Assembly: GCA_964446945.1 (NCBI GenBank)
Contig: CAYUQO010000003.1
Coordinates: 310,001-374,000, forward strand
Length of the DNA: 64,000 bases
Reading direction: 5' to 3'
From: CAIYRG01 sp964446945
Lineage (GTDB): Bacteria > Pseudomonadota > Alphaproteobacteria > Micropepsales > Micropepsaceae
In this document: piece after piece, positions 17,301 through 25,700 of the stretch
Position numbering within the stretch: the first letter of the stretch is position 1
Layout: the number at the start of each line of letters is the position of its first letter
Program-made: the position numbers and the translations under genes
The notes under the pieces: model-generated
Seen by the model: only the letters and a program-made list of their open reading frames with translations
Database searches by the model: none
Told to the model about the DNA's origin: nothing

Positions 17301-17666
17301 CGAATTGGTCGCGGATGGGCCGATGGACACATTGGCTGCCGGAACCGTGCGGAACAGATCACCGATGGTCGTAGCGCCTGTCTGCGTGAAATCCTGAACG
17401 CCGAGATTGGTCACCGGGACGCCGACTGCCGCCGTGCCGTGAATCAGCGATCCGGTGACGAGCACCTGTTCCGGAACCGCTTCGGGGGCCGCCTGTGCCA
17501 CTGGCGCTGGAGCAACATTCTGCGCCAGTTGCGCCTGGGCGAATAGCTGCGGAGTAACCTGAACTGCTTGCGCAACCTGCTGCGCATGCGCCGCCAGGAC
17601 ATTTGCCAATGTGAACAGCGATACCGAACCCATCAGGGAAGCTAAGCGCCTCGTTGCCGGATTCAT
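14370..17666 (-). CDS. TonB-dependent outer-membrane receptor 1
   Basis: The 1098-aa protein has a signal peptide (SLFTLANVLAAHAQ core), a Gln/Ala-rich linker, a plug domain (about residues 60-210: EQVLVTGSLIHG, PRSLLMIDGVRFPP, GASATYGSDAIAGVINIIL) and a large beta-barrel ending in KNW. The start is ATG 17666 with AGGAGGGG before it, not the frame's earlier ATG. Receptors of this class import large or scarce nutrients using TonB energy. It is a close paralogue of the receptors at 18.1 and 22.8 kb. Extracellular loops hold paired cysteines (CTNC, CDPFAFQC, CTTAGGTIGGGTLPC). The plug motif LRDLDATG has Asp where both paralogues have Gly. The nearby piuC hints at iron, but the ligand is unknown. 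Confidence 0.93.
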   Translation of the reverse strand: MNPATRRLASLMGSVSLFTLANVLAAHAQQVAQAVQVTPQLFAQAQLAQNVAPAPVAQAAPEAVPEQVLVTGSLIHGTAAVGVPVTNLGVQDFTQTGATTIGDLFRTVPAANVSIGPSATNSGGHQERETRVNLRDLDATGPRSLLMIDGVRFPPQADGLCAIDPSIIPSLALDRVDVLADGASATYGSDAIAGVINIILKRGFDGATTLLHTEGATDGGGVQYQASQLIGRTWEGGDVTFTYEWTDDKPVKGRQESKFTTNFLPWGLQDPYVPIGASIPGTISTGDPNVVTPVPAAVTPVPVLVNGACTNCFAIPRGTGANFKAGAGGFGPTLPGSAATLNWAALKQTTGTNFVDPLSGTNGWMLAAQQKNAAVLTFDQRLLPGVSFFASAFYANRRIEEKLPSFGGQGLGNYTETLTVPTINPYYPTGAPPGLEVSYNFAAEAPPYNPAWEISERYQFGLNLDLPYGWNGQIYDARSYEDVGYLSHVVSRAAIKSALGAGGAQATDPVTGSPIPYLNVFCDPFAFQCNAPSTLNYIRAERTQGAHYTIDEKGARFDGPIPIDLPAGQIKMAIGGVYDLHNVNGWGGFTTGSVGNPPINQAITYDQEPYHIWAGFAQLDLPVFGDNFNLPLVRRLDIEGSFRYDSYGGNINATGTTKNPKVAFTWLVDETAGVTFRGSWGSSFRFANEGEFSEVLSPVDQSVNLVGSSQNNTIQCSGASPAAGSLAADLFKAGFGCGTSPGGISYGGAPLPVLRVYTDPNGVVHQREGGVSLAPETAINYSVGFEFAPQFELLRGLDLQATWYSIKINGVLGGFLGEGDAASMASPIQRFHFIIPSDLGCPVSANANPTTCAPFETMVRAALNDPNTDSDISQLTNVYWLNDSGTFGSGFIHAEGVDWNGSYDFEAGDFGAWNIGATGTYYLHRFSQVVNGGPIIDEFQQDIGPVGGVQQVGVETLPRLKYRARVGWSNGPFSATLFYNFQSHFFETRVGVPPNVNFQCTTAGGTIGGGTLPCAISNFSNIEPDWNTFDLSLGYNTGDIPENEYLKRLTVQLTIQNIMGIHSPFEYGPTSVTRNPSAFDITRSDLGRVVGLTLVKNW

Positions 17667-17678
17667 GATTCCCCTCCT

Positions 17679-17693
17679 GTGCCGCGATGGCAC
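17679..17693 (-). promoter_or_regulatory. Leader hairpin next to Shine-Dalgarno, receptor 1
   Basis: GTGCC and GGCAC arms with a 5-base loop lie immediately upstream of AGGAGGGG, 12 bases before the start codon. The same arms occur at the same place before the other two receptor genes, which argues for function in the mRNA (translation control or stability). Confidence 0.55.
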
Positions 17694-17820
17694 TAGCTGT
17701 TAAGCGTGTTGTTTAATCTCCTTGACGGACTGGCCACAGACTTTACGCAACAGCATTGTCTTGCCGCACAAAACGTGAGCAGCGTTGATTGATGCAATTT
17801 GTCTGTGGACGGAATTCGCA

Positions 17821-17829
17821 CCCCCCCCC
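17821..17829. repeat. Homopolymer tract of nine C, upstream of receptor 1
   Basis: Nine consecutive C (G on the transcribed strand) lie about 155 bases before the receptor 1 start codon, in the promoter region. Tracts of this length can slip during replication. Whether it does so here is unknown. Confidence 0.7.
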
Positions 17830-17965
17830 ACACATCTGCCGATACGGAATGGACGCGAACATCATTTGCCCGACGGTATCCGGCACCCATAGTCTGCGCC
17901 CGGCAAGCTTACATAAGGCTTACGTTGTAAAAATAAGAGCCTGTTGTGTGAATTTTGTAACAGAT

Positions 17966-17984
17966 GTGAATCAATATGATTCGC
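17966..17984. promoter_or_regulatory. Inverted repeat, possible operator upstream of receptor 1
   Basis: GTGAATCA-ATA-TGATTCGC forms an 8-bp palindrome (one G-T pair) with a 3-base centre in an AT-rich segment, about 300 bases before the receptor 1 start. Size and symmetry fit a dimeric repressor site; the regulator is unknown. The rest of 17694-18005 shows no gene. Confidence 0.3.
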
Positions 17985-18005
17985 ACTTCGAACAAGCATA
18001 CCAAT

Positions 18006-18039
18006 AAAAAACACGCCGCGAGCAAGGCTCGCGGCGTGT
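18006..18039 (-). terminator. Rho-independent terminator after TonB receptor 2
   Basis: A 13-bp perfect stem (ACACGCCGCGAGC and complement) with a 3-base loop is followed on the minus strand by TTTTT. It starts about 18 bases after the receptor 2 stop. Confidence 0.88.
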
Positions 18040-18056
18040 CGTTCAGGCGATTCCGG

Positions 18057-21000
18057 TTACCAATTCTTGATCAGCGTCAGACCGATCACGCGGCCGTAAT
18101 CCGGCTGAAGGATGTTGAATCCCGAAGGATTGCGGGTCGTGGAATTGGGTCCGTACTCAAACGCAGCATGTCTTCCCATGACGTTGGTTACGGTGAGCTG
18201 CAGAGTCAGATTCTGCAGATAGACGTTGGCTGGCATCATTCCGGTGCTATAGCCGAACGACAAATCGACCGTGTCCCATGCCGGCTGTTCGTATGAGAAG
18301 TTGTTGATCGCGCATGGGAGTGTACCGCCGCCGAGCGTGCCGCCCGAGGTGGTACACGCCAGGTTGACGTTCGGCGGTGTGCTGGTGTGCTGTTCGAAGA
18401 AGTGGCTCTGGTGATTCCAGAACAATGTCGCGCTGAATGGTCCATCGCTCCAGCCGATACGGGCCCGGTAAATGAATCTTGGGAGCGTCTCGATGCCTTG
18501 CTGTGGAAGTCCATTCACCGATGCGAGGTTGTTCTGGTGAAATGCGTCGAAAATCGCGCCGCCGGCTGACTGCTGGACCCAGCGGTGGAGGTAATAGGTG
18601 CCGGTAATTCCGACATTATAGGCACCAAGGGCGCCCGCGTCGTAGTCATAGCTGCCGTTGAAATCGACACCGGTGACGTGAATGAATCCCGAATTCGCGG
18701 TGGCGGAGTCGTTGATCCAAAAGACACTTGACGCGTCAGCAGCCGTCAGTCCTTCGCCCTGGGCGGGATCCTCGATCGCCGCCAGGACCATTTTTTCGAA
18801 TGGTGCACAGGCTGTCGGATTGCTGTTGTCTGCCACCGGGCAGCCGGTGTCGCTGGGCACAATGAAGTGGAAGCGCTGGTTCGCATCGGACAGACCCGAT
18901 GTGGTTGCCGCGGCAAGCTGCCCCTGCAGCACGCCGTTGATCTTGACGCTGTACCATGTGGCCTGCAGATCGAGTCCCCTGAGGAAATCGATCGTCGGCG
19001 CAATCTCCAGGCCGACGCTGTAGTTGGTGGCTTTTTCCGGCGCGAGTGCGAGGCCGCCTTCGCGCACCACCGTCTGCCCTTGCGCATTTGTGAAGATGCG
19101 CAGCGCCGGCTCTGGGCCACCGCCATAGGAGATACCGCCGGGCGTGGTACCGCACGCCGTTGCCGCTCCCCCGCCTGAGACCAGGGCTGCAGCCGTGCTG
19201 CCCACGGGGGCGACGCCATTGATACACGCAACAGTAGCGTTTTGACTTGAACTCGGAAGATTGGCCGATTGATCGACCGGACTGAGCACGTTCGAGAATT
19301 CACCTTCATTCGCAAAACGGAATGAAGTTCCCCAGCTTCCCCGGACCGTGGCGCCGACCGCTTCATCGACGAGCCAGGTGAAGGAGAGTTTCGGGTTTCG
19401 CGTAATGCCCGTCAGCACCGGATTGCCGCCGTAATTGTCGTAACGCCACGAACCCTCCAGATCGAGCTTGCGCACGAGCGGAATGTTCAGATTGTCGCCA
19501 AACACCGGAACGTCCACCTGCGCGAAGAATGCCCAGACGTGGTAGGGTTCGGCATCCGAGGTAATGAACTGATTGATCGGCGGATTTCCGGCAACACCGC
19601 TGGTGGTGCCGTCGAAGCCGATGACACCGTCCGACTCATAGGTGCCGCCAACCGCCGCCTTCACCGACCCGGCAGGGAGGTCGAACACGGGCCCGTCAAA
19701 CTTCGCACCCTTCTCCTCCATTGCCCAGCGCGCCTGTTGGGTTTGCGTGGCGCCGATAAAGGCGAGAGTCGTCGGCGAGTTGCACTGGAATGCGAAGGGA
19801 TCGCAAAACACGTTCAGGAACGGAATAGGCGCACCGGTAACCGGATTGACCGCCTGCGCACCGTTATTGCCCAGCGCCGCGTTCACGCCGGCCTTGCTGA
19901 TGAAGTGACGAATATATCCGACATCTTCATAGCTGCGGGATTCATAGATCTGACCATTCCAGGTGAATGGCAGATCGAGATTGAGTCCGAATTGGTAGCG
20001 CTCCGAAATTTCCCATGCCGGAATGCTCGGTGGCACTTCATGGGCGAGATCGTAGGAGACCTGCAGTCCGGCCGGCGCCCCCGCCGGATAATACGGGTTG
20101 ATCGTCGGCACCTTCCAGGTCGTGAGGTAATTGCCCAAGCCGCCACCGCCGAACGAGGGCAGCCGCTCTTCAACCCGGCGATTGTTGTAAAAGCCGGTGC
20201 CGAAAAAAGTCACGCCCGGAAACAGTTGCTGATCAACTGTGAGGACAAACGCGTTCCTCTGCTGCGCGCCCTGTTCCCACCCTTCTTTCATCGGATCGAT
20301 GAAATTGCTGTCGCCGGCATGGCCCTGCAGACTGGCCCAACTGATCGTCGATGCACCGCCCGGGCCCTTCGCGTCCGCCGCCGCGCTCCAATTCGCGCCG
20401 GTGCCGAGCGGGATCGAGAAGCAATTGGTGCAGGTGCCCGCCACCAGCACGGGAGCCGGAGTCTTGGAACCCACCGTGACGGTCCTGTTGACGACAGGTG
20501 TGCCGGTGGAAACAACGCCGGGTTGGGCTGCCGCAATCGAGACAAACGGATCCTCAAGACCCCAAGGCAGGAAATTGGTGGTGAATTTGGAATGGATATT
20601 GCCGGTCACCGGCTTTTCATCAGTCCATTCATAAGTCAGCGTGATGTCGCCACCTTGCCAGGTACGTCCCCATAGCTGTGATGCCTGGTATTGGACGCCG
20701 CCGCCATCTGTGGGTGCTTGCACATGCGCCAGTGTCACGGCGCCATCAAAACCGCGCTTCAAAATGACGTTGATCACGCCAGCGACGGCATCCGAACCGT
20801 AAGTCGCCGAGGCGCCGTCCGCGAGGATGTCCACGCGATCCAGCGCGAGAGCAGGGATGATCGAGGGGTCAATCGCGCAAAGACCGTCTGCCTGCGGAGG
20901 GAAGCGGACGCCGTCGATCATCAGCAATGAGCGGGGACCGGTTGCATCGAGGCCGCGGATATTGACGCGGGTTTCGCGTTCCTGGTGGCCGTTGGAGTTC

Positions 21001-21281
21001 GTGGCGGCCGGGCCCGGCGCGACATTGGCTACGGGAACGGTGCGGAACAGATCGCCGATCGTCACCGCGCCCGTCTGTGTAAAATCCTGGGTTCCGAGAT
21101 TGGTGATAGGCACACCGACCGCCGCCGTGCCGTGAATCAGTGAACCGGTGACCAGCACCTGTTCGGGCACGGCTTCGGGCGCCGCTTGCGCCATTTGCGC
21201 TTGCGCCGTCAAGACATTGGTCAATGTCAGCAGTGATGCCGACCCCATCAGGGTGGCAAAACGGGCAGTCGTCTGATTCAT
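18057..21281 (-). CDS. TonB-dependent outer-membrane receptor 2
   Basis: The 1074-aa protein has a signal peptide (SLLTLTNVLTAQAQ), a short linker, a plug (about residues 38-185 with EQVLVTGSLIHG, NIRGLDATGPRS and GASATYGSDAVAGVINVIL) and a barrel ending in KNW. ATG 21281 follows AAGGGGGAATT. It aligns with receptors 1 and 3 along its whole length, including loop cysteine pairs (CTNCFSIP, CDPFAFQC, CPVADNSNPTAC, CTTSGGTLGGGTLPC), which may form disulfides outside the cell. The gene lies 225 bases after a YVTN beta-propeller gene on the same strand, and the two may be co-transcribed. Ligand unknown; it differs from the paralogues mainly in loop sequence, suggesting different substrates. Confidence 0.93.
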   Translation of the reverse strand: MNQTTARFATLMGSASLLTLTNVLTAQAQMAQAAPEAVPEQVLVTGSLIHGTAAVGVPITNLGTQDFTQTGAVTIGDLFRTVPVANVAPGPAATNSNGHQERETRVNIRGLDATGPRSLLMIDGVRFPPQADGLCAIDPSIIPALALDRVDILADGASATYGSDAVAGVINVILKRGFDGAVTLAHVQAPTDGGGVQYQASQLWGRTWQGGDITLTYEWTDEKPVTGNIHSKFTTNFLPWGLEDPFVSIAAAQPGVVSTGTPVVNRTVTVGSKTPAPVLVAGTCTNCFSIPLGTGANWSAAADAKGPGGASTISWASLQGHAGDSNFIDPMKEGWEQGAQQRNAFVLTVDQQLFPGVTFFGTGFYNNRRVEERLPSFGGGGLGNYLTTWKVPTINPYYPAGAPAGLQVSYDLAHEVPPSIPAWEISERYQFGLNLDLPFTWNGQIYESRSYEDVGYIRHFISKAGVNAALGNNGAQAVNPVTGAPIPFLNVFCDPFAFQCNSPTTLAFIGATQTQQARWAMEEKGAKFDGPVFDLPAGSVKAAVGGTYESDGVIGFDGTTSGVAGNPPINQFITSDAEPYHVWAFFAQVDVPVFGDNLNIPLVRKLDLEGSWRYDNYGGNPVLTGITRNPKLSFTWLVDEAVGATVRGSWGTSFRFANEGEFSNVLSPVDQSANLPSSSQNATVACINGVAPVGSTAAALVSGGGAATACGTTPGGISYGGGPEPALRIFTNAQGQTVVREGGLALAPEKATNYSVGLEIAPTIDFLRGLDLQATWYSVKINGVLQGQLAAATTSGLSDANQRFHFIVPSDTGCPVADNSNPTACAPFEKMVLAAIEDPAQGEGLTAADASSVFWINDSATANSGFIHVTGVDFNGSYDYDAGALGAYNVGITGTYYLHRWVQQSAGGAIFDAFHQNNLASVNGLPQQGIETLPRFIYRARIGWSDGPFSATLFWNHQSHFFEQHTSTPPNVNLACTTSGGTLGGGTLPCAINNFSYEQPAWDTVDLSFGYSTGMMPANVYLQNLTLQLTVTNVMGRHAAFEYGPNSTTRNPSGFNILQPDYGRVIGLTLIKNW

Positions 21282-21294
21282 AATTCCCCCTTGT

Positions 21295-21309
21295 GTGCCG
21301 GATCGGCAC
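21295..21309 (-). promoter_or_regulatory. Leader hairpin next to Shine-Dalgarno, receptor 2
   Basis: GTGCCG and CGGCAC arms with a 3-base loop sit 13 bases before the start codon, directly upstream of AAGGGGG. It matches the hairpins before receptors 1 and 3. Confidence 0.55.
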
Positions 21310-21351
21310 TCAGTGATTGTGTCTACCGAACTCCTAGTTGCTGATGCGAAA

Positions 21352-21432
21352 GCTACGCGACGTTACGCTATGCCGATGCAAGCTATGCGGTGCCAGGCTA
21401 TGCGATGTTACGCTACGCGATGCTATGCCACG
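21352..21432. repeat. Degenerate tandem repeat, about six 11-16 base units
   Basis: Units starting GCTATGC or GCTACGC (consensus near GCTATGCGATGTTAC) follow each other six times between the beta-propeller stop and the receptor 2 leader. The copies differ, so this is an old or drifting array. There are no spacers of the kind seen in CRISPR. The function is unknown; it would be in the leader or intercistronic part of the receptor 2 transcript. Confidence 0.65.
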
Positions 21433-21506
21433 AAAATTCCACTCATCCCGACCACATCGGGGGGCCCGCAACGGCAACAGGATTGCGTCCCCCCTCGCGC
21501 CGTCAG

Positions 21507-22517
21507 TTATGGCGCGACGACAAGAATCTCATATGTCCCCGGCACACGGGCTATCCCCCGCCCGCCCGGACCCGGTTTGCCGGTTGGATCCGGTTGTGAT
21601 GCCATCAGATACAACCGCCCGCTTTGCGGATCGAGTGTGCCCGTGCGCGATCCCGCCTGCGTCGGCACGGTTGCGATTTTCATGACATGTTCCGCGTCGG
21701 GCACGGAGATCACTTCCAGCACGCCATCGCCGCCGCAGGGTATGAATGCGAGGCGCCGTACCGGATCGTAGATCACCGCATCTGGACCGCGCGCGATCGG
21801 AATTGAGGCAACTTCACGCCCCGACGCCGCGTCGATCACCTTGGCCATGCCGTTGCCGCAGGAAGAGATCAGGACCTTCGCTTGCGTTGCATAGGCGAGA
21901 CCCGATGCGCCACGGCAGCCGGCCAGTGCGTAATGGGCTGTGACCATGTTTGTTTTGGCATCGATCACCGCGATATCGGGCGTGGAGGTGACATTGACGT
22001 AGATTTTCCCTGCCCCATCGCTCGCGGGAAATTCCAGGGTGCCGCCGACATTCACCTGCGCGGCGGCTTTCTTCGCCACTGGATCGATCGCGGTGGCGAT
22101 TCCGCCATCATGCCCCATCACCCAGACATATTTCGTATACGGATCATAGACGGCGCCGTCGGGTGCGCCGGGCGCCGGAACGTCGGCAACGAGCTTATCG
22201 GTCGCTTCATCGATGATGCGCACATTGTTCGGCCGCTGCGGGATCACCAGCAGCGATGTGCCGGCGACCGGAACAGCCATGTGTCCGGCACCGGCGTTGA
22301 GCTGCGACAGGCGTCCGGTCTTCGCATCCACAACCGTGGTGAAGTCCGTGCGTGTCATCAATACGCGCCCGGTTGCGGAATCCATGGTGGCGTAATCAAA
22401 ACCGCCATCGGGGACTTTGATGCGTTGCGCGACGTGATAATTCGCATCGACAGCGAGCGCGCCGGCTGCCGTCAGCGTTACTGCGCAAGCAAGCGCAAGG
22501 CGGTAGCGTTGCATCAT
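21507..22517 (-). CDS. Secreted YVTN-type beta-propeller protein 1
   Basis: The 336-aa protein has a signal peptide (LALACAVTLTAAGALA) and then six to seven beta-propeller blades of the YVTN/NHL kind. Each blade has a D-x-(A/T)-(T/K) turn (VVDAKTGRLSQL, IIDEATDKLVADV, AIDPVAKKAAAQV, VIDAKTNMVTAHY, VIDAASGREVASI). Three cysteines (AGCRG, SSCGNG, IPCGGDG) are kept in the paralogue at 28.0 kb. Such periplasmic propellers often bind a ligand or partner protein near TonB receptors or cytochromes; the role here is unknown. It is 225 bases upstream of receptor 2. ATG 22517 follows GAGGG; the second Met codon is an alternative. Confidence 0.85.
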   Translation of the reverse strand: MMQRYRLALACAVTLTAAGALAVDANYHVAQRIKVPDGGFDYATMDSATGRVLMTRTDFTTVVDAKTGRLSQLNAGAGHMAVPVAGTSLLVIPQRPNNVRIIDEATDKLVADVPAPGAPDGAVYDPYTKYVWVMGHDGGIATAIDPVAKKAAAQVNVGGTLEFPASDGAGKIYVNVTSTPDIAVIDAKTNMVTAHYALAGCRGASGLAYATQAKVLISSCGNGMAKVIDAASGREVASIPIARGPDAVIYDPVRRLAFIPCGGDGVLEVISVPDAEHVMKIATVPTQAGSRTGTLDPQSGRLYLMASQPDPTGKPGPGGRGIARVPGTYEILVVAP

Positions 22518-22722
22518 CGACGGCCCTCGAATTCGTCCATCAAGTGTGCACGCAGTGGTATTATCGGAAGATTACCGGCACTGTGGTGGGGCGGGCGCTG
22601 CGGTTTTTGGGCAACACTCCGCAAATTTGAGCTTAAGATTTTGGTTTATATCGATTTTTCGCAAAATTTTGAGGCTCGAAGGCCCAAGCGTCGGGTGCTG
22701 GATAAGTATTTTCCATCCTTAC

Positions 22723-22758
22723 AAAAAAGGACAGGCATTCGATGTCGAATGCCTGTCC
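22723..22758 (-). terminator. Rho-independent terminator after TonB receptor 3
   Basis: A 14-bp stem (GGACAGGCATTCGA and complement) is followed on the minus strand by a run of T. It lies 18 bases after the receptor 3 stop. The 205 bases between it and the beta-propeller start (22518-22722) are AT-rich and probably hold the propeller promoter. Confidence 0.88.
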
Positions 22759-22776
22759 GACCTGATCAGATTGCAA

Positions 22777-25700
22777 CTACCAGTTCTTGACCAGAGTTAG
22801 TCCGACCTGACGGCCGAAGTTCGGCTGGAGGATGTCAAATCCCGACGGGTTGCGGGTCGACGAGTTTGGCCCGTATTCGAACGCCGCGTGCCTGTCCAAC
22901 AGATTGAGGACGGTGAGTTGAAGAGTGATGTTTTGCAGATACGTGTTTGATGGCGTCGTACCCGTGCTGTAGCCGAGCGAAAGATCGAACGTATCCCAGG
23001 CCGGCTGCACGTAGCTGAAATTGCTGATCGCGCAGGGGAACGTGCCGCCGCCAAGCGTACCGCCGGAAGTCGTGCACTGTAGGTTGACATTCGGCGGAGA
23101 GCTGGTGCGCGCTTCATAGAAGTGATCCTGGTGATTCCAGAAGAACGTCACATTGAACGGTCCGCCGCTCCAGCCGAGGCGGGTGCGGAAGACCATCCGC
23201 GGCGCAGTCTCGACGCCGTTCTGTAACAAACCGCCGACGGGGCCGAGATTGGTGTCGAACCCATCGACCGGGGCTGTGCCTGCCACCGTCTGGTTCCAGC
23301 GATGCAGGTAGTAGGTACCCGTAATGCCAGTGTTCCAGGCGCCAAGATCGCCGAGATCAATGTCGTAGCTGGCGTTCCAGTCGATGCCATCCATGTGGAT
23401 GAATCCGGAATTCACTGTGCCGGTGTCATTCATCCAGAAGACGCTCGGAACCAGCGAGAGATCACCGCCGAGGTCGTTATTCGGATCCTGGATGGCTGCG
23501 GTGACCATTTTCTCAAATGGCGCGCAGGTCGTCGGATTGGCATTGGCCGACACCGGGCATCCGAGATCGCTTGGCACGATGAAGTGGAAACGATGTGTCG
23601 GATCGGCAAACGCATTCGACGTTTGCGCGCCCAGGAAGCCGTTCAGAACGCCATTGATCTTGACGCTATAGAACGTCGTCTGCAGGTCGAACCCGCGCAG
23701 GAAGTCGATGGTCGGCGCGATCTCGACACCAATGCTGTAGTTCGTCGCCTTCTCCGGCTGGAGCACCAGACCGCCTTCGCGGAATTGCGTTTGACCGGTC
23801 GAGGCATTGACGAACTCACGCATCGTTGCCGAAGGTCCGCCGCCATAGCCGATACCGCCCGGTGTGCTGCCGCAGGCAAAACCTGCTGCCAGAAGAACCG
23901 CCGCCGCACTGCCTGCCGGCGCCTGACCACCACTGCACTGGATCGCGAGGTTCTGACCGGATCCAGGAAGATTGGCCGACTGATCGACCGGACTCGCGAT
24001 GTTGGAGAATTCACCTTCATTGGCGAACCGGAACGATGATCCCCAGCTCCCGCGGACGGTAGCGCCAATCAGATCATCCACGACCCAGGTAAATGCGACC
24101 TTCGGGTTTGTGGTTCCACCGGTCAGGGCGGGGTTGCCGCCGTACTGGTCGTGGCGGATTGATCCTTCGAGATCGAGCTTGCGCATCAGCGGGAAATTCA
24201 GGTTATCGCCGAAGATGGGCACGTCAACCTGCGCGAATTCGGCCCAGATGTGATACGGCTCGGGGTCGAAGGCCAGAGATTGGTTAACAGCCGGATTGCC
24301 GGGCGTGCCCGCGTTGCTGCCGCTGCCGACATTGACATTGTCGCTGTCATACAACCCGCCGATCGCGGCTTTCACCTGACCAGCCGGAAGGTCGAACAGC
24401 GGGCCATCGAAGCGCGCGCCTTTTTCCTCGATCGAGTAGTGCGCCTGAATCGAAGATGTTGCGCTGATAAAGGCGAGGGTCTGAGGCGAATTGCACCGGA
24501 ACGCAGTCGGATCGCAGAACAGGTTCAAGTACGGAATGGGCGCGCCGGTGACAGGATCGGCTGCCTGGCCGCCCCCCGCGCCGAGCGCTGCGTTCACCGC
24601 CGGCTTGCTGATGATATGCCGGTAGAAGCCGGTATCTTCATTGCTGCGCGAATCATAGAGCTGACCGCTCCACATGAAGGGCAGATCGAGATTCAGGCCG
24701 AACTGATAGCGCTCCGATACTTCCCATGCAGGAATCGTGGGAGGCACTTCCGCCGCGAGATCGTAGGCAACTCGCAGCCCTGCGGGTGCACCGGTCGGGT
24801 AATACGGGTTGATCGTCGGCACTTTCCAGGTCTGGAGATAATTGCCCAGGCTCTGGCCGCCGAATGATGGCAGATTCTCCTCAACGCGCCGATTGGAGTA
24901 GAAGCCCGTTCCGAAGAATGACACGCCCGGAAACAGGCGCTGGTCAACTGTGGCGACAAATGAATTCTTCTGTTGGGCGCCCTGCTCCCAGCCGGCCTTC
25001 AGCGGATCGAAGTAATTGTTGTCTCCAGCGTTTGCCGAATTGCCTGTGAGCGTTGCCCAGTTGAGTGTTGCCGCGCTGCCCGGCAGTGTCGGACCCGATC
25101 CACCAGCGCCCGGCGCGAAGTTGGCCCCGGTGCCGCGCGGAACGGAAAAGCAATTGGTGCAGGTGCCATTGACCAGCAACGGGACCTGATTGCTGTTGGT
25201 ACCAAGGCCGCTGACGACACTTGGCGCTCCCACGGTAATCACACCGGGGAGTGCGGCGCCGATCGGGAGATATGGATCTTCCAGGCCCCAGGGCAGGAAG
25301 TTCGTCGTGAATTTCGAATGCACGGTTCCTTTGATCGCCTGTTCATCCGTGTACTCATAAGTCAGCGTAATGTCGCCGCCATCCCAGGTGCGGCCCCACA
25401 ATTGCGACGCCTGAAGTGAGGTGCCGCCGCCGTCGGTATCCGTTCCGGCATGCAGTTGCGTAACGGCGCCGTCGAAACCGCGCTTCAGCACGACGTTGAT
25501 CACGCCGGCGATGGCGTCCGATCCGTAGGTCGCCGATGCGCCGTCCGCGAGGATGTCCACGCGATCGAGCGCCAGGGCAGGAATGATGGATGGGTCAATC
25601 GAGCACAGACCGTCGGCCTGTGGCGGGAAGCGAACGCCGTCGATCATCAGCAGCGAACGGGGACCGGTTCCATCCAGACCGCGGATGTTAACTCGGGTTT

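Noticed and set aside
21352..21432. Possible CRISPR array
   Set aside because: Units are 11-16 bases, degenerate and directly abutting, with no spacers and no cas genes in the window.
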